A stretch of DNA of 64,000 bases from Phlyctochytrium arcticum (Eukaryota; Chytridiomycota; Chytridiomycetes; Chytridiales; Chytridiaceae). Below the pieces are notes generated by a model. It was not told the origin of the DNA and did no database searches. It was given only the letters and a program-made list of their open reading frames with translations. The DNA is taken from the NCBI GenBank assembly GCA_025602905.1, contig JAHLKI010000020.1, positions 248,001 to 312,000 of the forward strand, given 5' to 3'. Both the position numbers and the translations under genes were made by a program. Shown piece by piece: positions 24,449 through 36,663 of this stretch. Position 1 is the first letter of the stretch. Every line of letters starts with the position of its first letter.

Positions 24449-27001
24449 ATGTACTTTCGAACCTTGACGTTTCAGGAAGTACTCGACGACTTGCAATGGT
24501 AAAGTCGCTTTGGAACATTGTCAAATCCCGCCATCACCCAATTAACTTACAACGGACGTATAGTCGCTTCATTATCAATGTTCCAGAAGAAGAGCTAGCC
24601 TCTCTTGAAAGAATCTGTTTTCAGATAGAACAGGCCCATTGGTTCTATGAAGATTTTGTCCGCGAGGAAAACCCCCGGCTTCCATCTTACTCGCTCAAGA
24701 ATTTCTGTGGAAAGTTTTTTGAACATTGTCCACTCCTGCATCGTTGGAAGCATGATCATGAGAAGGCCTTTGCGGACTTTATGGAGTATAAGGTCCGGGT
24801 TCCTGTTTGCGGAGCCATTATTTTGAATGAAAGGATGGATCGGGTAATGGACATTTTGGGATTTTTGCTCTGTACCCTCATCTGATAAATTTCTGTGCAG
24901 GTACTTTTGGTCAAAGGTTGGAAGGCGAGTTCTGGATGGGGATTTCCTAAAGGAAAAATCAACAAGGATGAGCCTCAAGCACCTTGTGCCGTTCGAGAGG
25001 TTGGCCTGGATGGCAATTTTCCGATGAGTTCCTTCAAATTAACAGCATTTTTTTTAGGTGTACGAGGAAACTGGATTTGATATCACGCCATTCCTCCGTG
25101 TGAATGAATATGTCGAGCGTACTATCAAAGGACAGAGAATCCGTTTATATATTGTCACGGGTGTCCCGGAAACCACGACTTTCATACCTCAAACGCGAAA
25201 AGAAATTGGGGTATATTTGCGTCAAGTGCTCCTCCATATGTGATGATCGTTGACGCTCTATTTGTAGGATATCAGATGGCATAAGCTCAACGATTTGCCG
25301 GGATGGAATAAGGATGAGAGCGCCCTTCTCGCGGCCAACATCAAACGCCAAAAGTACTATATGGTTACCGCTTTTGTGAGTGGGTTACGCCAATGGATGA
25401 CAAAGTTCCGCAAGGCCAAACGGCAAGGCAAGTCACGCAACGGAAAGCATCTGGCCGTCGTGCTGGGCTACAATACAGCAACCGACAGCGAAGGTGAGGG
25501 CGGCGCTTCCGATGCGGGGATGAGGTCCGGCACAGAGGGCGCGTTTCCTGTCGCCGTTACGACCAATTACCAGGAGGGACGATTTAATGCAAGTTCTGCT
25601 GCCGCTGTAAGCGTTGCTTCAGTGGTTGTTGATCCTGATGAGGCTACCCGATCCATCAAAGCCCTTATTGGTATACGCGGAAGTGGACAGTCTACCGTTG
25701 GAGTTCAAGCAACTGTGTTTGGTTCGAGGAGTGAAAATGGAACATCAGAGATTATGGGAATCTCAGTCCAGGCGCAATCCCTACCTCCACCTCACTATCA
25801 AGGGCAAAGTCCACGTGTACAGCACCTTCCGCTTTCTATGGCTGACAATGAGGGACCCTTGTCAAGTGCTCCTCTCAAAGCTTTGCTTGGAATAGGCGAG
25901 GCGCCGTCACACGCAAGCGATTATCGACGATCTTCTGATAGCCCATCCGAAGGACAATGGCAGCAAAATGATGGATATATGCATGGGCCACCTGCAGCCA
26001 ATTTGCCTCAGCCGCAACATATGACGCGACCGCCACCGGAACGACCATCAGATGGCTCTCCTTACAATCCTCCTTACTCGATTCCAATGATGGGAGGTAG
26101 TTTGCCAAACCAATATCCCGGCCTCCCTCGCGCGCCAGAGATTCTGCCACGCGGCGGAAATCAACGCCAGGAACACAAAAAATCACTGCTGGACATTCTG
26201 ACTAGGGGGTCATCAGCATTCACCGGTGCAGCCATCCCTGTCCCTATGAGCGGGCCAGGTGGATATGCAGGACCGGGAATTCAAATCCCTTTGCCGGTAG
26301 TACCGCCGCCACCGTTCAGATCACCGCCTACACAGGACATGTATTCGTCCACTCAAGGAGGCGTGGAGCGTGAAATGTTTACGGTACCTCTCCCGCAGCC
26401 ACAACAACCCCAAAACTTCAATTCTACAGTGCATGGGCAAATGTGGCCTCCACCATCAGACCACAATCCTTCCAACCACTTGCAATTCTCCCAACCGATG
26501 CCAGAGGTATCTCAGGAGCGGTTCGCGGATAGTGGTTTCAATAACGCCCGCCCTCCACTCGTGCCCGAGCTGGAAGATCCGGGAAAGTTCCGCCGTGAGT
26601 CAATAAGCAACAGGTCCGATACAGGATCGCAGAAGCAACGCATGCTGATGGATATCCTTATGGGAGGTGACCAGCAAAGCCAGGCCAGGCGAACGTCAGT
26701 TAGCTCTGGACTTGCCGGACCCATAAATCCGTCGGTTGGCGGAGACAGCCCACCAGCGGCACCGATAAAGGACTCATCGGGGGGTCGTGCCGAAAACGAT
26801 TTAAAGAAGATACTTGGGATTTTCGGAGGCGGTGCTGCAGCCGCTTCGACTCCTGATCCAGCTAATGCTGCCAATCATCTCAAAGCGCTTTTGGGCCTGG
26901 GGAAAGGAGGGCAAGACGGTGGAGATGTGCAGAGCAGCAGGAGGGCTTCGAATGGGTCAAGTAGAATGAGCCGGGGAGGCAGTGGTGGTGGCCCTTCTTG
27001 A
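24449..27001 (+). CDS. DCP2: mRNA decapping enzyme Dcp2
   Basis: Catalytic subunit of the cytoplasmic decapping complex that removes the m7G cap. Exon 1 (MYFRTLTFQEVLDDLQ) joins over an intron to CRFIINVPEEELASLERICF, the Dcp1-binding N-terminal domain, with FYEDFVREENP following. The Nudix box is split by an intron and reassembles as GKINKDEPQAPCAVREV-YEETGF, keeping the REVYEE catalytic glutamates. Box B continues into DIRWHKLNDLPGW. The C-terminal tail of about 500 residues is disordered and contains repeated short leucine motifs (SIKALIGI, PLKALLGI, KKSLLDIL, RMLMDILMGG, LKKILGIF, LKALLGLG), the form taken by helical leucine-rich motifs that bind Edc3 in fission yeast. At least five exons; the ATG is fixed by the conserved first exon. 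Confidence 0.96.
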
Positions 27002-27135
27002 TACTTGTGTGTATGCCTCTTCTTGAATATAAAATCGACACTCGAGTATATGTGCTGTGTATCAAATGTCAGATGTATAGCCTCGGATGCCAGAGCCGCC
27101 GGAGCGCGCCCGGAGCGAGACCTTCCTAACCCTAG

Positions 27136-27505
27136 CTACCCGTGTAGCTTGGCATGACGCATGGCGGTGATGAAGCGGTCGATTTTGAAGTCCTTGGCAT
27201 TTGCTGTTCCTCTCTCAGAAATCAAAAGGAAATCCTACTTTCATCCAACACCACTCAACTTCGAAACGATTGACCCAAAGACCGAAACTTTCTGTAGCAG
27301 CCGACTCTAGTGACAGGTAATTCCGGAGAGCTGTTGAGCCAAAAGCAAGAGGAATTTGTTTGTGACAAAGCAAGTCTTCTTTAGTTTCTTCAAGCAAAAG
27401 CAACAAGACCGAACAAATCGAACACAACGTAAGAGTAAAAACAAAACACTGTTCATACTCTTGTCTCACTTCATGCCATCCAGTGTCTGGCCCGCCACGG
27501 TTCAT
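27136..27505 (-). CDS. small three-exon basic protein, unrecognised
   Basis: Three short exons join with matching phase into about 66 residues: MNRGGPDTGWHEVRQEYEH, then SPELPVTRVGCYRKFRSLGQ, then ANAKDFKIDRFITAMRHAKL and a stop at 27136-27138. GT and AG borders are present at each join and no stop interrupts the spliced frame. The product is basic, with no signal peptide or membrane span. It lies between the DCP2 3' end and the fimbrin start, divergent from fimbrin by about 120 bp. Size and composition resemble small mitochondrial or ribosome-associated proteins but I cannot name a family. Transcript evidence would decide whether it is real. Confidence 0.45.
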
Positions 27506-27628
27506 CAGGGACAACCCTCAGATTGACCCTCACACTGTAACGTATTATCCTCTTTGTAGGATCCTCAACAAGGATCACTAGACCCTCAACAACCCCTACT
27601 TTACTTGCTCACACACTTTCGGCCCGCC

Positions 27629-30257
27629 ATGAGTGGTTTCCGGAACTTTTCTGCAGCAGCTTTTACGAATAGCGCCCCAACGTTGAATAGCGCCTTGGAC
27701 GAAGACGATTGGGGGTCTTCAGACGACGAGGACACCAAACAAGAAACAAAGCTCTCCCCGGTTAAAACTACTGCTACTTATCAAAAGCCGACGATCCCAT
27801 CGCCATCTCAAAGAGAAAATCACGACGAAGACTGGTTATCTGCAAAGAAAGCTAGTGCTAATAACGGCACCACTCATTTATTACCAAAGCAGGCATCTTA
27901 CGAACCTAAAGTCCCGCTTCACGCGATCCCGCCAGTGACAAATCATCAATCTCCATCGTTCGCTGCTCTAAATAAACCTGTAAGAGCCGTCCCGCAGAGA
28001 CCAACACCATCTCCCGCATCAGCAACAGTCGTCACTCCACCCAGGCCCACCACTGCTGCACCCCCAAAACCGGCTAAATCGGTGAATTATTCCAGGTACG
28101 TGTATTGAACGTAATCAACATTAGCCAAAGTTTGCTCAAGTTGTTTTAAAGTAGCGTTCAAGTCCCCACCTCAATCCCTGCGTATCACGTTCCCGCAGCC
28201 GCCGTTTCAGCCGAACCCGTTTCTTCCTTTCAACCGAAATACAAAATGGGTATCAATACCCAAGCCCTCGCGGTGAAATTCCCGTACTTTACCGCTTCCG
28301 AAATCGCCGCATACCACCAGCAGTTTACCACCCTCGACAAAGATGGCCGTGATTTGGTCCACCAAAGCGATTTGTCCAATGTGGCAACCAAAACTGGCGC
28401 CAGTTCACAGGATGTCACTGTCAAATTTGCCCAAATGAAGTTAACGGACGATGAAGGCAATGTGAGCTTTGATGGCTTTTTGAAGGCCGTTTCCAAGATT
28501 CGAGAAGAAAAGGGAGCTCCCAAGGCCAACGTCAATGATGAAAAAAAGAAGATTGTGTTGCATGGCCACATGGAGAGCACCACTCACACCATCAATGAAG
28601 ATGAAAAGGAATCTTTCACTGATCACATCAACCAAGTGTTGAGCAACGACGCTCATCTCAAGGATCGCTTGCCCATCGATCCTGCCTCCATGCAAATTTT
28701 CACTGAATGCAAGGGTATGTTGCTACAGATCTTTGGTGGCCGGTTATAGAAAATGTTTCTAATTGCAATTTACAATATTTTAGATGGTCTGGTTTTGGCC
28801 AAGCTCATCAATGACGCTGTCAACGGCACAATAGATGAGCGTGTCTTGAACGTGGGTCGAAAGCTCAACCCTTTCCACATGACCGAAAACAACAACGTGG
28901 TTGTAAACTCGGCCAAGGCTATCGGTTGCAGTGTCGTCAACATTGGTGCCCAAGACTTGATTGAGGGTCGAGAGCATTTGATTCTGGGGTTGATCTGGCA
29001 GATTATCAAAATTGGTTTACAGGCCAAAATTGATATCAAGGTTCATCCCGAGTTGTTCCGTCTGCTTGAGAATGGCGAGTCTTTGGAGGACCTCCTCAAG
29101 TTGCCCCCAGACCAGATTTTGTTGCGGTGGTTCAACTACCACTTGAAGAAGGCCGGCTGGCACCGAAAGGTCACCAACTTTGGCGGTGACGTCAAAGATG
29201 GAGAAAACTACACTGTCTTGCTGAACCAACTGGCTCCTCAGCAGTGCTCGCGCTCCCCATTGAACATCTCTGACCTGCACGAGCGTGCCGAGGCCGTGCT
29301 TCAGAATGCTGACAAGCTTCATTGCCGCAAGTACTTGACTCCCAAGTCTCTGGTGGCAGGCAACACCAAGCTTAACTTTGCCTTTGTTGCTTACCTGTTC
29401 AACACCCACCCTGGCCTCGAGAAGCTCTCTGAGGCTGAGTTGGCCAAACTTGATGAATGGCTCTTCTCTTCTGAGGGTGATCGTGAGGCCCGTGCTTTCG
29501 CATTGTGGCTAAACTCCCTAGGTGTTGAGCCATTTGTCAACAACCTCTTTGATGACTTGCGTGATGGCTTGGTCCTCCTACACGCCATTGACAAAGTGCA
29601 GCCTGGTCTCGTCGACTGGAAAAAAGTCAACAAGGCACCCATCACATCAAAATTCAAGAAGGTTGAAAACACCAACTACGTGGTTGTCCTGGGCAAATCC
29701 CTTAAGTTTTCTCTGGTTGGAATCCAAGGAAGTGATTTGACGGATGGTACCAAAACGCTCACCCTCGGACTTGTATGGCAACTCATGCGCGAACACGTTC
29801 TCCAAACTCTCCGTTCGCTCTCCAGCAAGGGCAAGGAGATTACCGATGCCGACATGATCAAGTGGGCCAACGAGACAGTACAGCACCGCGCCGCCAAGAC
29901 CTCAACCATGTCTTCATTCAAGGACTCCTCCTTATCCAATGGTGTCTTCTTCTTGGACTTGTTGAGTGGAATCAAGAAGGGTGTTGTCGATTACGGTCTG
30001 GTGACACCGGGCAAGACGGATGATGAGGCCAAGCTGAATGCCAAATATGCCATTTCCATTGCACGAAAGCTGGGTGCCACCATCTTTGTTCTCCCCGAGG
30101 ATATTTATGAAGTCAAGCCCAAGATGGTGAGTTTCTTTCGTCTAAAAACCCGAGTAGTTTCGTAACGATTACTGATGTGTTTTTTCTCTCCCAATAGATC
30201 CTAACCTTTGTGGGAACGCTGATGGCTTTGGACAAGCAGCAAAATATGCAACAGTAG
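27629..30257 (+). CDS. SAC6: fimbrin/plastin with N-terminal disordered extension
   Basis: Actin-bundling protein of endocytic patches and cables. From the internal ATG at 28246 the protein is a standard fimbrin: an EF-hand pair (FTTLDKDGRD, LTDDEGNVSFDGF), then calponin-homology domains forming two actin-binding units (DGLVLAKLINDAV, LRDGLVLLHAIDKV, NGVFFLDLLSGI), ending TLMALDKQQNMQQ. An upstream exon, 27629-28095, splices in frame (intron 28096-28151) and adds 187 residues before that methionine. The extension has acidic tryptophan motifs (DEDDWGSSDDED at W28; HDEDWL at W69) and a proline-rich tract (PPRPTTAAPPKPAK). The ATG at 28246 sits in a good start context, so a short isoform is possible. 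The alternative is a separate upstream gene, but the open spliced frame argues for fusion. Confidence 0.9.
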
Positions 30258-30580
30258 AACGAAAGTGAATATGGGACATTTTCCTACTTTCAACCGTGTG
30301 TCCCCCACTGTTATGCCCCTTTTGTGTTTTGAACTATATCTTCGTTGTTGTTTTTTTCTTACTCGGGTGTATTGCATTCGAAAGACTTTTGGTAAAGGTC
30401 AACCCTAAGCAACTTTTACGTTTACCGGTGTGTCGAAGCGTGTTGGCGTCTTCCTTGCGTTGTTTACTTTTCCACTCAGATAGTTTTTGAAACATTACTT
30501 TTGGACGATATAGCGCTTAGAAAAGGGTTCCTGGCATACGCTTGGCAATTGTTTCTTTTGAGTACTGTCGCAAAGGGGAC
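30258..30580. other. intergenic region between fimbrin and the TBC gene
   Basis: About 320 bp, T-rich on the plus strand. It holds the fimbrin 3' UTR and the TBC gene promoter. Nothing else is supported. Confidence 0.5.
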
Positions 30581-33500
30581 ATGATTGCCGCTGAAAAGAA
30601 GCCCCAGGACCACCACCAGATTTTGCACGTCGACCACCACGATAGTAATAACGCGAGCGGCGAGGACAGCAGCATCAATAGCCAAGTAAACGTTCGAAAC
30701 TTTGAGTCGACACCGAGCAGAACCAAGAGTAGTAACCGTCTGGAAAACCCGACTGAGGACAATCACGAAGCAACAACACGCGGGCCGGCGCTGACGATTG
30801 TTGGGCAAGCCAATTACACCCAGGAGCATAGTAGTCATCACGGCAGTACCGGGACTAGAGACAGTCGACTTATACCTCGCACCGGAGACGATTTTTCTCT
30901 GAATTACGACACACTGGTTTCTAGAGAGCGTTCGGCGGCTGCCGAGGCGACGGTGGCCGGGGCAGACATGTCGCCATCCGCATCAGCCACGGACCCAGGT
31001 TTCGAGAGCAGAAAGCAATTACATAGTGATGAGGCGCCTCCCGACTCGGGAGTGGGGAATGAAAGCTTAGAGATTTTGGAGGATGAAAGCAATCGGCCTG
31101 AAAGTGGAAATAGTGAGAAAGACACCGATATCCTGGCCGGTTCTTCTGAAGCGTTTGCTAAGTCTGATTTATCTTCAGCCGAGGATTCAATACCAGCACC
31201 AGAACCGCCAACCGAAGCGGGAGAGGATTCTGGCGCGCCAGAGTCGGTTGATAGATTGGATACGGAATTTGAGTCTCGGGATAGCGGTGCAACGGCAGAT
31301 CCCGTACCTTTGAGTAAGGTGAAGAGCACGTCGGCCTATACCACTCGGATCTCGCAGTCGGACCTGCCATCTGTATCGCCAGGGACATCTAGTATGGATT
31401 TAACATGTAAGTATCAAAGTACATCCTCGTATGTCCCTTAGCCGGTGAATGCCAATCAGAATTTCGCGCTCTGTATGAAATATGAGAATCGTTCCTATCG
31501 AGTAATCAACTTAGATTCATGTTCTAATCCTCATTGTGTTTATAGCTCTCCTGCCGCAACGTCGAGCGCGTGCCCCATCTTTCTCTCTTGCACCAGTCAT
31601 CACCCCAAGTGCCTCGGCAACAGCATCACCGGCACCATTAAGAGCCATGTTTGAGAAATCCAAATTCGATTCTCACTATGCAAAAGCAGTAGACAAAGCT
31701 GACAAGACGGAGAAAACGGAAAAAGTGGCCAAAGCGGAACCATCTGACCCAGACATCTTTGACGGAAGCAATGGGCCGCATAGTGAAACATCCTCGCTCA
31801 AGTCGGAAGATTCAAGTCCAAATATCCCAATGCCTCGAAAACACTCTGCGTCCTTCTCATCCTTGACCATGCCCCACGGGTCCTCACCGCCATCCGTCGT
31901 TTCATATCATTCCAAGGGAACATCAGAGTCCTCATCAACAGGGACGACCAAATTCTTCCGCCCTGCCCCCTCTCGTCAAAAGTCCTCATCGGGGTTTTCC
32001 ACTGTCACACCTTCCCGCCCGACCATGAATACTTTAATGGCAAAAGGCCGCCGTCCCTCGTCTGCGCCCAACCCCCACGGACTCAATGGTGCCGCATTTC
32101 GAAGCAAGTCTGAGTCTTCGGCGACTTCGAACGGTGCCAATACGTCTCCTGACATGAACTCGTTTAATGTTCGGCGTCGCCCATCGGTGGCGTCATCTAT
32201 CGCATCTGTCGATTCGCCCGTTTCGACAACGCCAGCCCACGGTGATGGGGTAGAAGATGAATCGTACTTTGTGCTGGCACGATTAGAGGAAGAGAAGGAT
32301 GCAGAACAGCACGCCCCCGGCGAAGGAAAGCTAGACGAAGGCAAGAAGGGTTGGTTTTCTCCCGCATCCTATTTGCAAGCAAGCTTTCAGGCTGTCAAGG
32401 ATTCGGTGTTGGGAGGTGAAGCCCAGGCCAAGGCGGCCGCTACTTCAAATGGTGGTACGCCGGCCGACGACACCAATGCTGCTGCACCGGTAGCCGAGGA
32501 GACCGATTGGGGTATGTTTCTCCCCTTTGGAGTTTTGTAGGTAAAATGGTACTAACCTCATTCGTAACAGAATTCTGGGGTAAAGTCATGAACGACTATG
32601 AAACCACGGTGCGCAAACATCCCCGCACATTTACCCGGAAGCTCCATCAAGGGATTCCAGATACCCTCCGCGGAATGGTCTGGCAACTCATTTGTAACGG
32701 CAAAGACCCTGAATTGGAAAACCACTACGCCAACCTGATTACCCGGACCTCCATCCACGAAAAAGTCATTCAACGGGATTTGGCGCGCACGTTCCCGAAA
32801 CATGAGCGGTTCCAGGAACCAGGCGGCCCCGGCCAAGAAAGTTTATTCAACATTATAAAAGCCTACAGCTTGTACGATACCGAGATTGGATACTGTCAGG
32901 GCATTGCGTTTGTCGTGGGGGCATTATTACTCAATATGCCGGATGAAGAGGCGTTTTGTGTACTGGTCCGGCTCATGAAGGATTATCGCTTGCGCGACCT
33001 GTATACCCCGCAAATGTTGGGTTTGCAATTGCGATTATACCAGTATGATGAGTTGCTCGAGGAGCAGTTTCCGGCTGTGGCCAAACATCTTGAAGCCCAA
33101 GAGGTCAAAAGTACCATGTATACTTCACAGTGGTACGTTTTTTTTTCTCTCTCTTTCCAACCTATCAAGATTGGTAAACCAAAATGGTCTTGTTTTTTCT
33201 AGGTTCATGACCATGTTTGCCTACCGATTCCCCCTCTCGGCAGTGTTTCGAATCATGGACGTCATATTTGCCGAAGGCGCCGACGCCATGCTTCGATTCG
33301 CCTTGGCCCTCATCAAACGCAACCAAGAACATATCCTCACCCTCGATTTCGAGCCCTTACTCGAGTTCTTGAAAAACGGATTATTCGACGTATACGCCGA
33401 TAATGTCGGAAACTTGATTTCGGACGCGGCCTCGATCCGAATGACCAAATCCCGACTGGACAAGTTGGCTGCCGAGCACGCTGAAGCTATCCGGATGACG

Positions 33501-33929
33501 TCTCCGGAACACATGGAAGCCGAAGCGCTCCGGATCGAAATGCGGCGGATGGTCGAAACGGTTCGCCGGATGGAACTCGAGTACGAAATCCTCAACCGTG
33601 AACATGTCACTCTGGCCAATAAATTACTGGACGCGACGGTGGCCGCCGAACGTGACCGCGAGTTGGCCAAAACGCTTAAAGCCCGCTGTGACGACCTGGA
33701 AGCCCGGGCGGCCGATGAGCGTCGCCGCGCGGAAGAAAACAGTCAGGCGGATATTGACCGGCTCGCCCATAAAAACTTTGAATTGACGGCCAAGAATGCC
33801 GAGTTGCAGGAGGAAGTCGATAAATTGGAGACGACGGTGGCGGATACGAAATTAAAGTGGGTGGATTGTGAGAATGAGCGGTCCGAGTTGCAGCGGAAAT
33901 GGGATGGATTACGAAAAGTGTTGGGATAA
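30581..33929 (+). CDS. TBC-domain Rab GTPase-activating protein with C-terminal coiled coil (Gyp5/EVI5-like)
   Basis: GAP for Rab GTPases in exocytic or endocytic traffic. The first 600 or so residues are serine/proline-rich and disordered across two exons (intron about 31406-31545). After an intron near 32512-32570 the TBC domain begins: IPDTLRGMVWQLI, then HEKVIQRDLARTFPKHERF with the catalytic-arginine position, and TEIGYCQGIAFVVGALLL with the glutamine finger. The domain ends past another intron at FAEGADAMLRFALALI. A coiled coil of about 150 residues closes the protein (ELEYEILNREHVTLANKLL...), stop at 33927-33929. TBC followed by a coiled coil is the Gyp5/EVI5 arrangement. The start at 30581 is the first ATG in frame. 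Confidence 0.9.
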
Positions 33930-34321
33930 AAAAAATTTCCCTTACCCTTTCAATTGTCTTCTTTTTTTTTGGACCCTCCCCTGCAACCACCAACCACCAA
34001 TCAATCAATTGTTTTTTTTTTGGGACCGGATCATCCTCCTCATATTTTTTGTATTTTTGAACGTGTTGTTTTCTTGTAAAATTCTTCTACATGTCAAATA
34101 CCTCTTCTTTTTTTGGGAACTTTATCATATGCTTTTGCTTCACCATGACGGGAATACCCTTCTTCTCTATTTTGAGTGGGAAAAAAGTGAGGACTTTATA
34201 TGTAAAATGATGTAAACAGAAAAGGGTCTTCTATGCTTTAGATAGTGTGTGTATGTGAGAAAAAGAAGGAACGAATGAAAGGAGTGTATGTAAAAAAAAG
34301 GAAAAAGTATCCAATAGAACT
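33930..34321. repeat. T-run repeats in the TBC gene 3' region
   Basis: About 390 bp, strongly T-rich on the plus strand. Three similar blocks occur at about 33958-33975, 34010-34026 and 34104-34120: CTTC or TTG, then a run of 7-10 T, then GGAC or GGGA. This is probably 3' UTR and terminator sequence for the TBC gene. The convergent transhydrogenase stop is at 34322. Confidence 0.5.
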
Positions 34322-36209
34322 CTAATACAACTCCATACTCTTCTCAATCAACCCCTGGATTTCTTCCGCTCCAACCGCAAGCGGTGCCAGCTTGGTCACC
34401 CGGTGCTGGGGCAAAGTCCCTTGAACCAGTTTCGGGATATCCCCCGAATTGTAGCCGAGAGCAGTTAAGCCGTTGGGAACGTCGACCTTGTTTAGGAAAG
34501 AGCGGAGGGCGTCGGCCAGGATGGGACCTGCGTCGGCTAATTTGGCGTTGGAGATGTCGACGCCAAAGAGGGCGGCGGCTTCCAGGTGGCGGTCGGGGCA
34601 GGCCGGGGCAGTGTAGTTGAAGACGGCGGGAGAGGTGATGGCGACTGAGATGCCGTGGGGCTAAAAAAACGGGAAATAGAATTTTGGTATTTTTGGAATG
34701 ATGAGAGAGAAGGTGGAGGGAGGGATATTTACATACCACAATCTCGTGTTCTTTAGGGTATCCCGGGTGATGATACCCTTTCCCAAAGATCCCTCCCGCA
34801 ATGGGATAACTCATCCCATGACAAAGATGGACTCCCGCGTTTCCAAACCCGATTCCAGCAAACGTACTCGCCAGAATCATTTGTTCCTGGGCGCGGTGGT
34901 TGTTGGGGTCACGGTAGGCGCCGGGGAGATTGTCAATACACATTTTGAGGGCTTTGAGGGACCACATGTCGGAAATGGGGTTGGAGCCTTGGTAGGCGGG
35001 GCGGTAGAGGGGGTTGGTGGGCCGAGGGGAGCGGAGGTTGTAGGGGATTGCCGTGTAGGATTCAAGGGCGTGGCTATATATTCATATAATTCAGTTGAGA
35101 GTTTCCTTTGTGGTAGTTCAAGTATATGAAGGAAAACGTTACCACAACACATCGAGACCGGAGGCAACGTGGACCTGAGGAGGCATAGTCCGGGTGTTGA
35201 TGGGGTCAACGATTCCCAAAAGCGGTTTAAGACTCCGGTGGGCAATCCCAGTTTTGGCATTCATTTCCTTGAAATCAAAAATGGCTACTCCGGTCGTCTC
35301 ACTTCCCGTTCCTTTCATATAAAAAAAAGAATCAGAATACCAGACGCGTAAAAAGGTGAGTTGTTATTTTTTACCGGCAGTGGTAGGAATGGCAATCAAT
35401 GGTTTGACTGGGTTGGTAGGTACTTTGCCCTTTCCAATAGGAGCTAATCATACAAAGCAAAGCATGAGTGAACATCCAGCCAAGACCAGGCGTGAAGATG
35501 AAGCGTACCATTGACGAAATCCAAGAATGCGGCGTCAGGATGGGACAAGTACAAGTTGGCCGCTTTCGCCGTATCAATGACACTCCCTCCACCCACAGCA
35601 ATAAACGAGTCCACCCCCTCTTTACGGACAAAGTCAATGGCTTCTTTGAAGGATTTGTCAGAGGGCTCAATCCGGACATTGGGGAACAGGACGTGATTGA
35701 CGTTGGAGGCTTTGAGGGCGGCTAGAACGGTTTGGACGGGTTGGAGTTTGGCTAAGCCCGGGTCGGTAAACACGGCCACTTGTAACAAAACGTTTATCAG
35801 AAAAATATGTCTCACGCACGCGAAGGATAAACAAATGGTTTCGACTGTACCTTTCTTGGCTCCCAAATTCATCATATCCATGCCGACCTCGCGGGTCACT
35901 CCAGGCCCGTACCGGATATTAGACGCGGCCATCTCGAATGCATAGTCGGTATCTTCGTTCGCGGTCGCAAACCCCTTGGCATCATGTTTGTGATGATGAT
36001 GATGGCTGGGGCCGTGAGTAGGGCATGGCGCCTTGACTGGGGAAAGTAAATGAATTCAGCATGCGGTTCTTATTGGAGAGAAAGATTTCAAGAAAAGAAA
36101 ACGTACTTTTACGAACAGCAGTCACCGGGGCGTGACAGGGGCATCGGGCTCCCGCGGCACCGACTTGGGCCATCAAGTTCCATACGGCCGCTCGGGTCGG
36201 TTTGGCCAT
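34322..36209 (-). CDS. iron-dependent alcohol dehydrogenase family: hydroxyacid-oxoacid transhydrogenase
   Basis: Probably converts 4-hydroxybutyrate plus 2-oxoglutarate to succinate semialdehyde plus 2-hydroxyglutarate in mitochondria (ADHFE1/HOT group). Exons read MAKPTRAAVWNLMAQVGAAG, then FEMAASNIRYGPGVTREVGMD, typical of this subgroup. NAD-binding GGGSVIDTAKAANLY is present, as are PTTAGTGSET and IAHRSLKP. The metal-binding region GLDVLCHALESYT and GNAGVHLCHGMSYPIAG carries the expected histidines. The product ends IEKSMELY. The second exon encodes a histidine run (GPSHHHHHKHD) shortly after two CPxH-type motifs (CPCH, CPTH), near the N-terminus; I do not know this from the family. About six exons. 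Start 36209 is the only ATG giving the conserved beginning. Confidence 0.92.
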
Positions 36210-36663
36210 AGTTCAGGTATTCAGGTTCGAGGTTGATGAGGGAAAGGATGAGGAGGACAATGCGGGTGGGGGACCTGGGGAAATATATATATGTGCAAAG
36301 ATGGAAGATGGGATCCCAGTGTTTCCGCACCCCAAGACTCGCGGGCCAGGTCATTTAGCTGTTTTTGGATAAATGAGGATGGGGTCGCGTGAGCTGAGCC
36401 ACAGTAGAACAAAACCTCACGTCGCACAAGGGCGACAAGGGCCCAGTTGTTCGGAATTTCTTTGCGTCTGTGAATCTTCCATAGCCCAGGGACGATACAT
36501 AGAGACAATGTTTATGTTACAAAAAGAGTTCGTGTATTGATTGATGGTAAGAAAACGTATGATAACTAAAGAGAAAGAGTTCATTTACAAACGCAGTATG
36601 TGAAGGCATATACAGAAAAAGAATCCTCAAAAAAAAAGTTCAATTCCTAAATGTCAAAGAGTC
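36210..36663. other. upstream region of the transhydrogenase gene
   Basis: About 450 bp between two minus-strand genes. An AT-alternating stretch at about 36282-36292 could be a TATA-like element for the transhydrogenase gene. No coding evidence. Confidence 0.4.
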
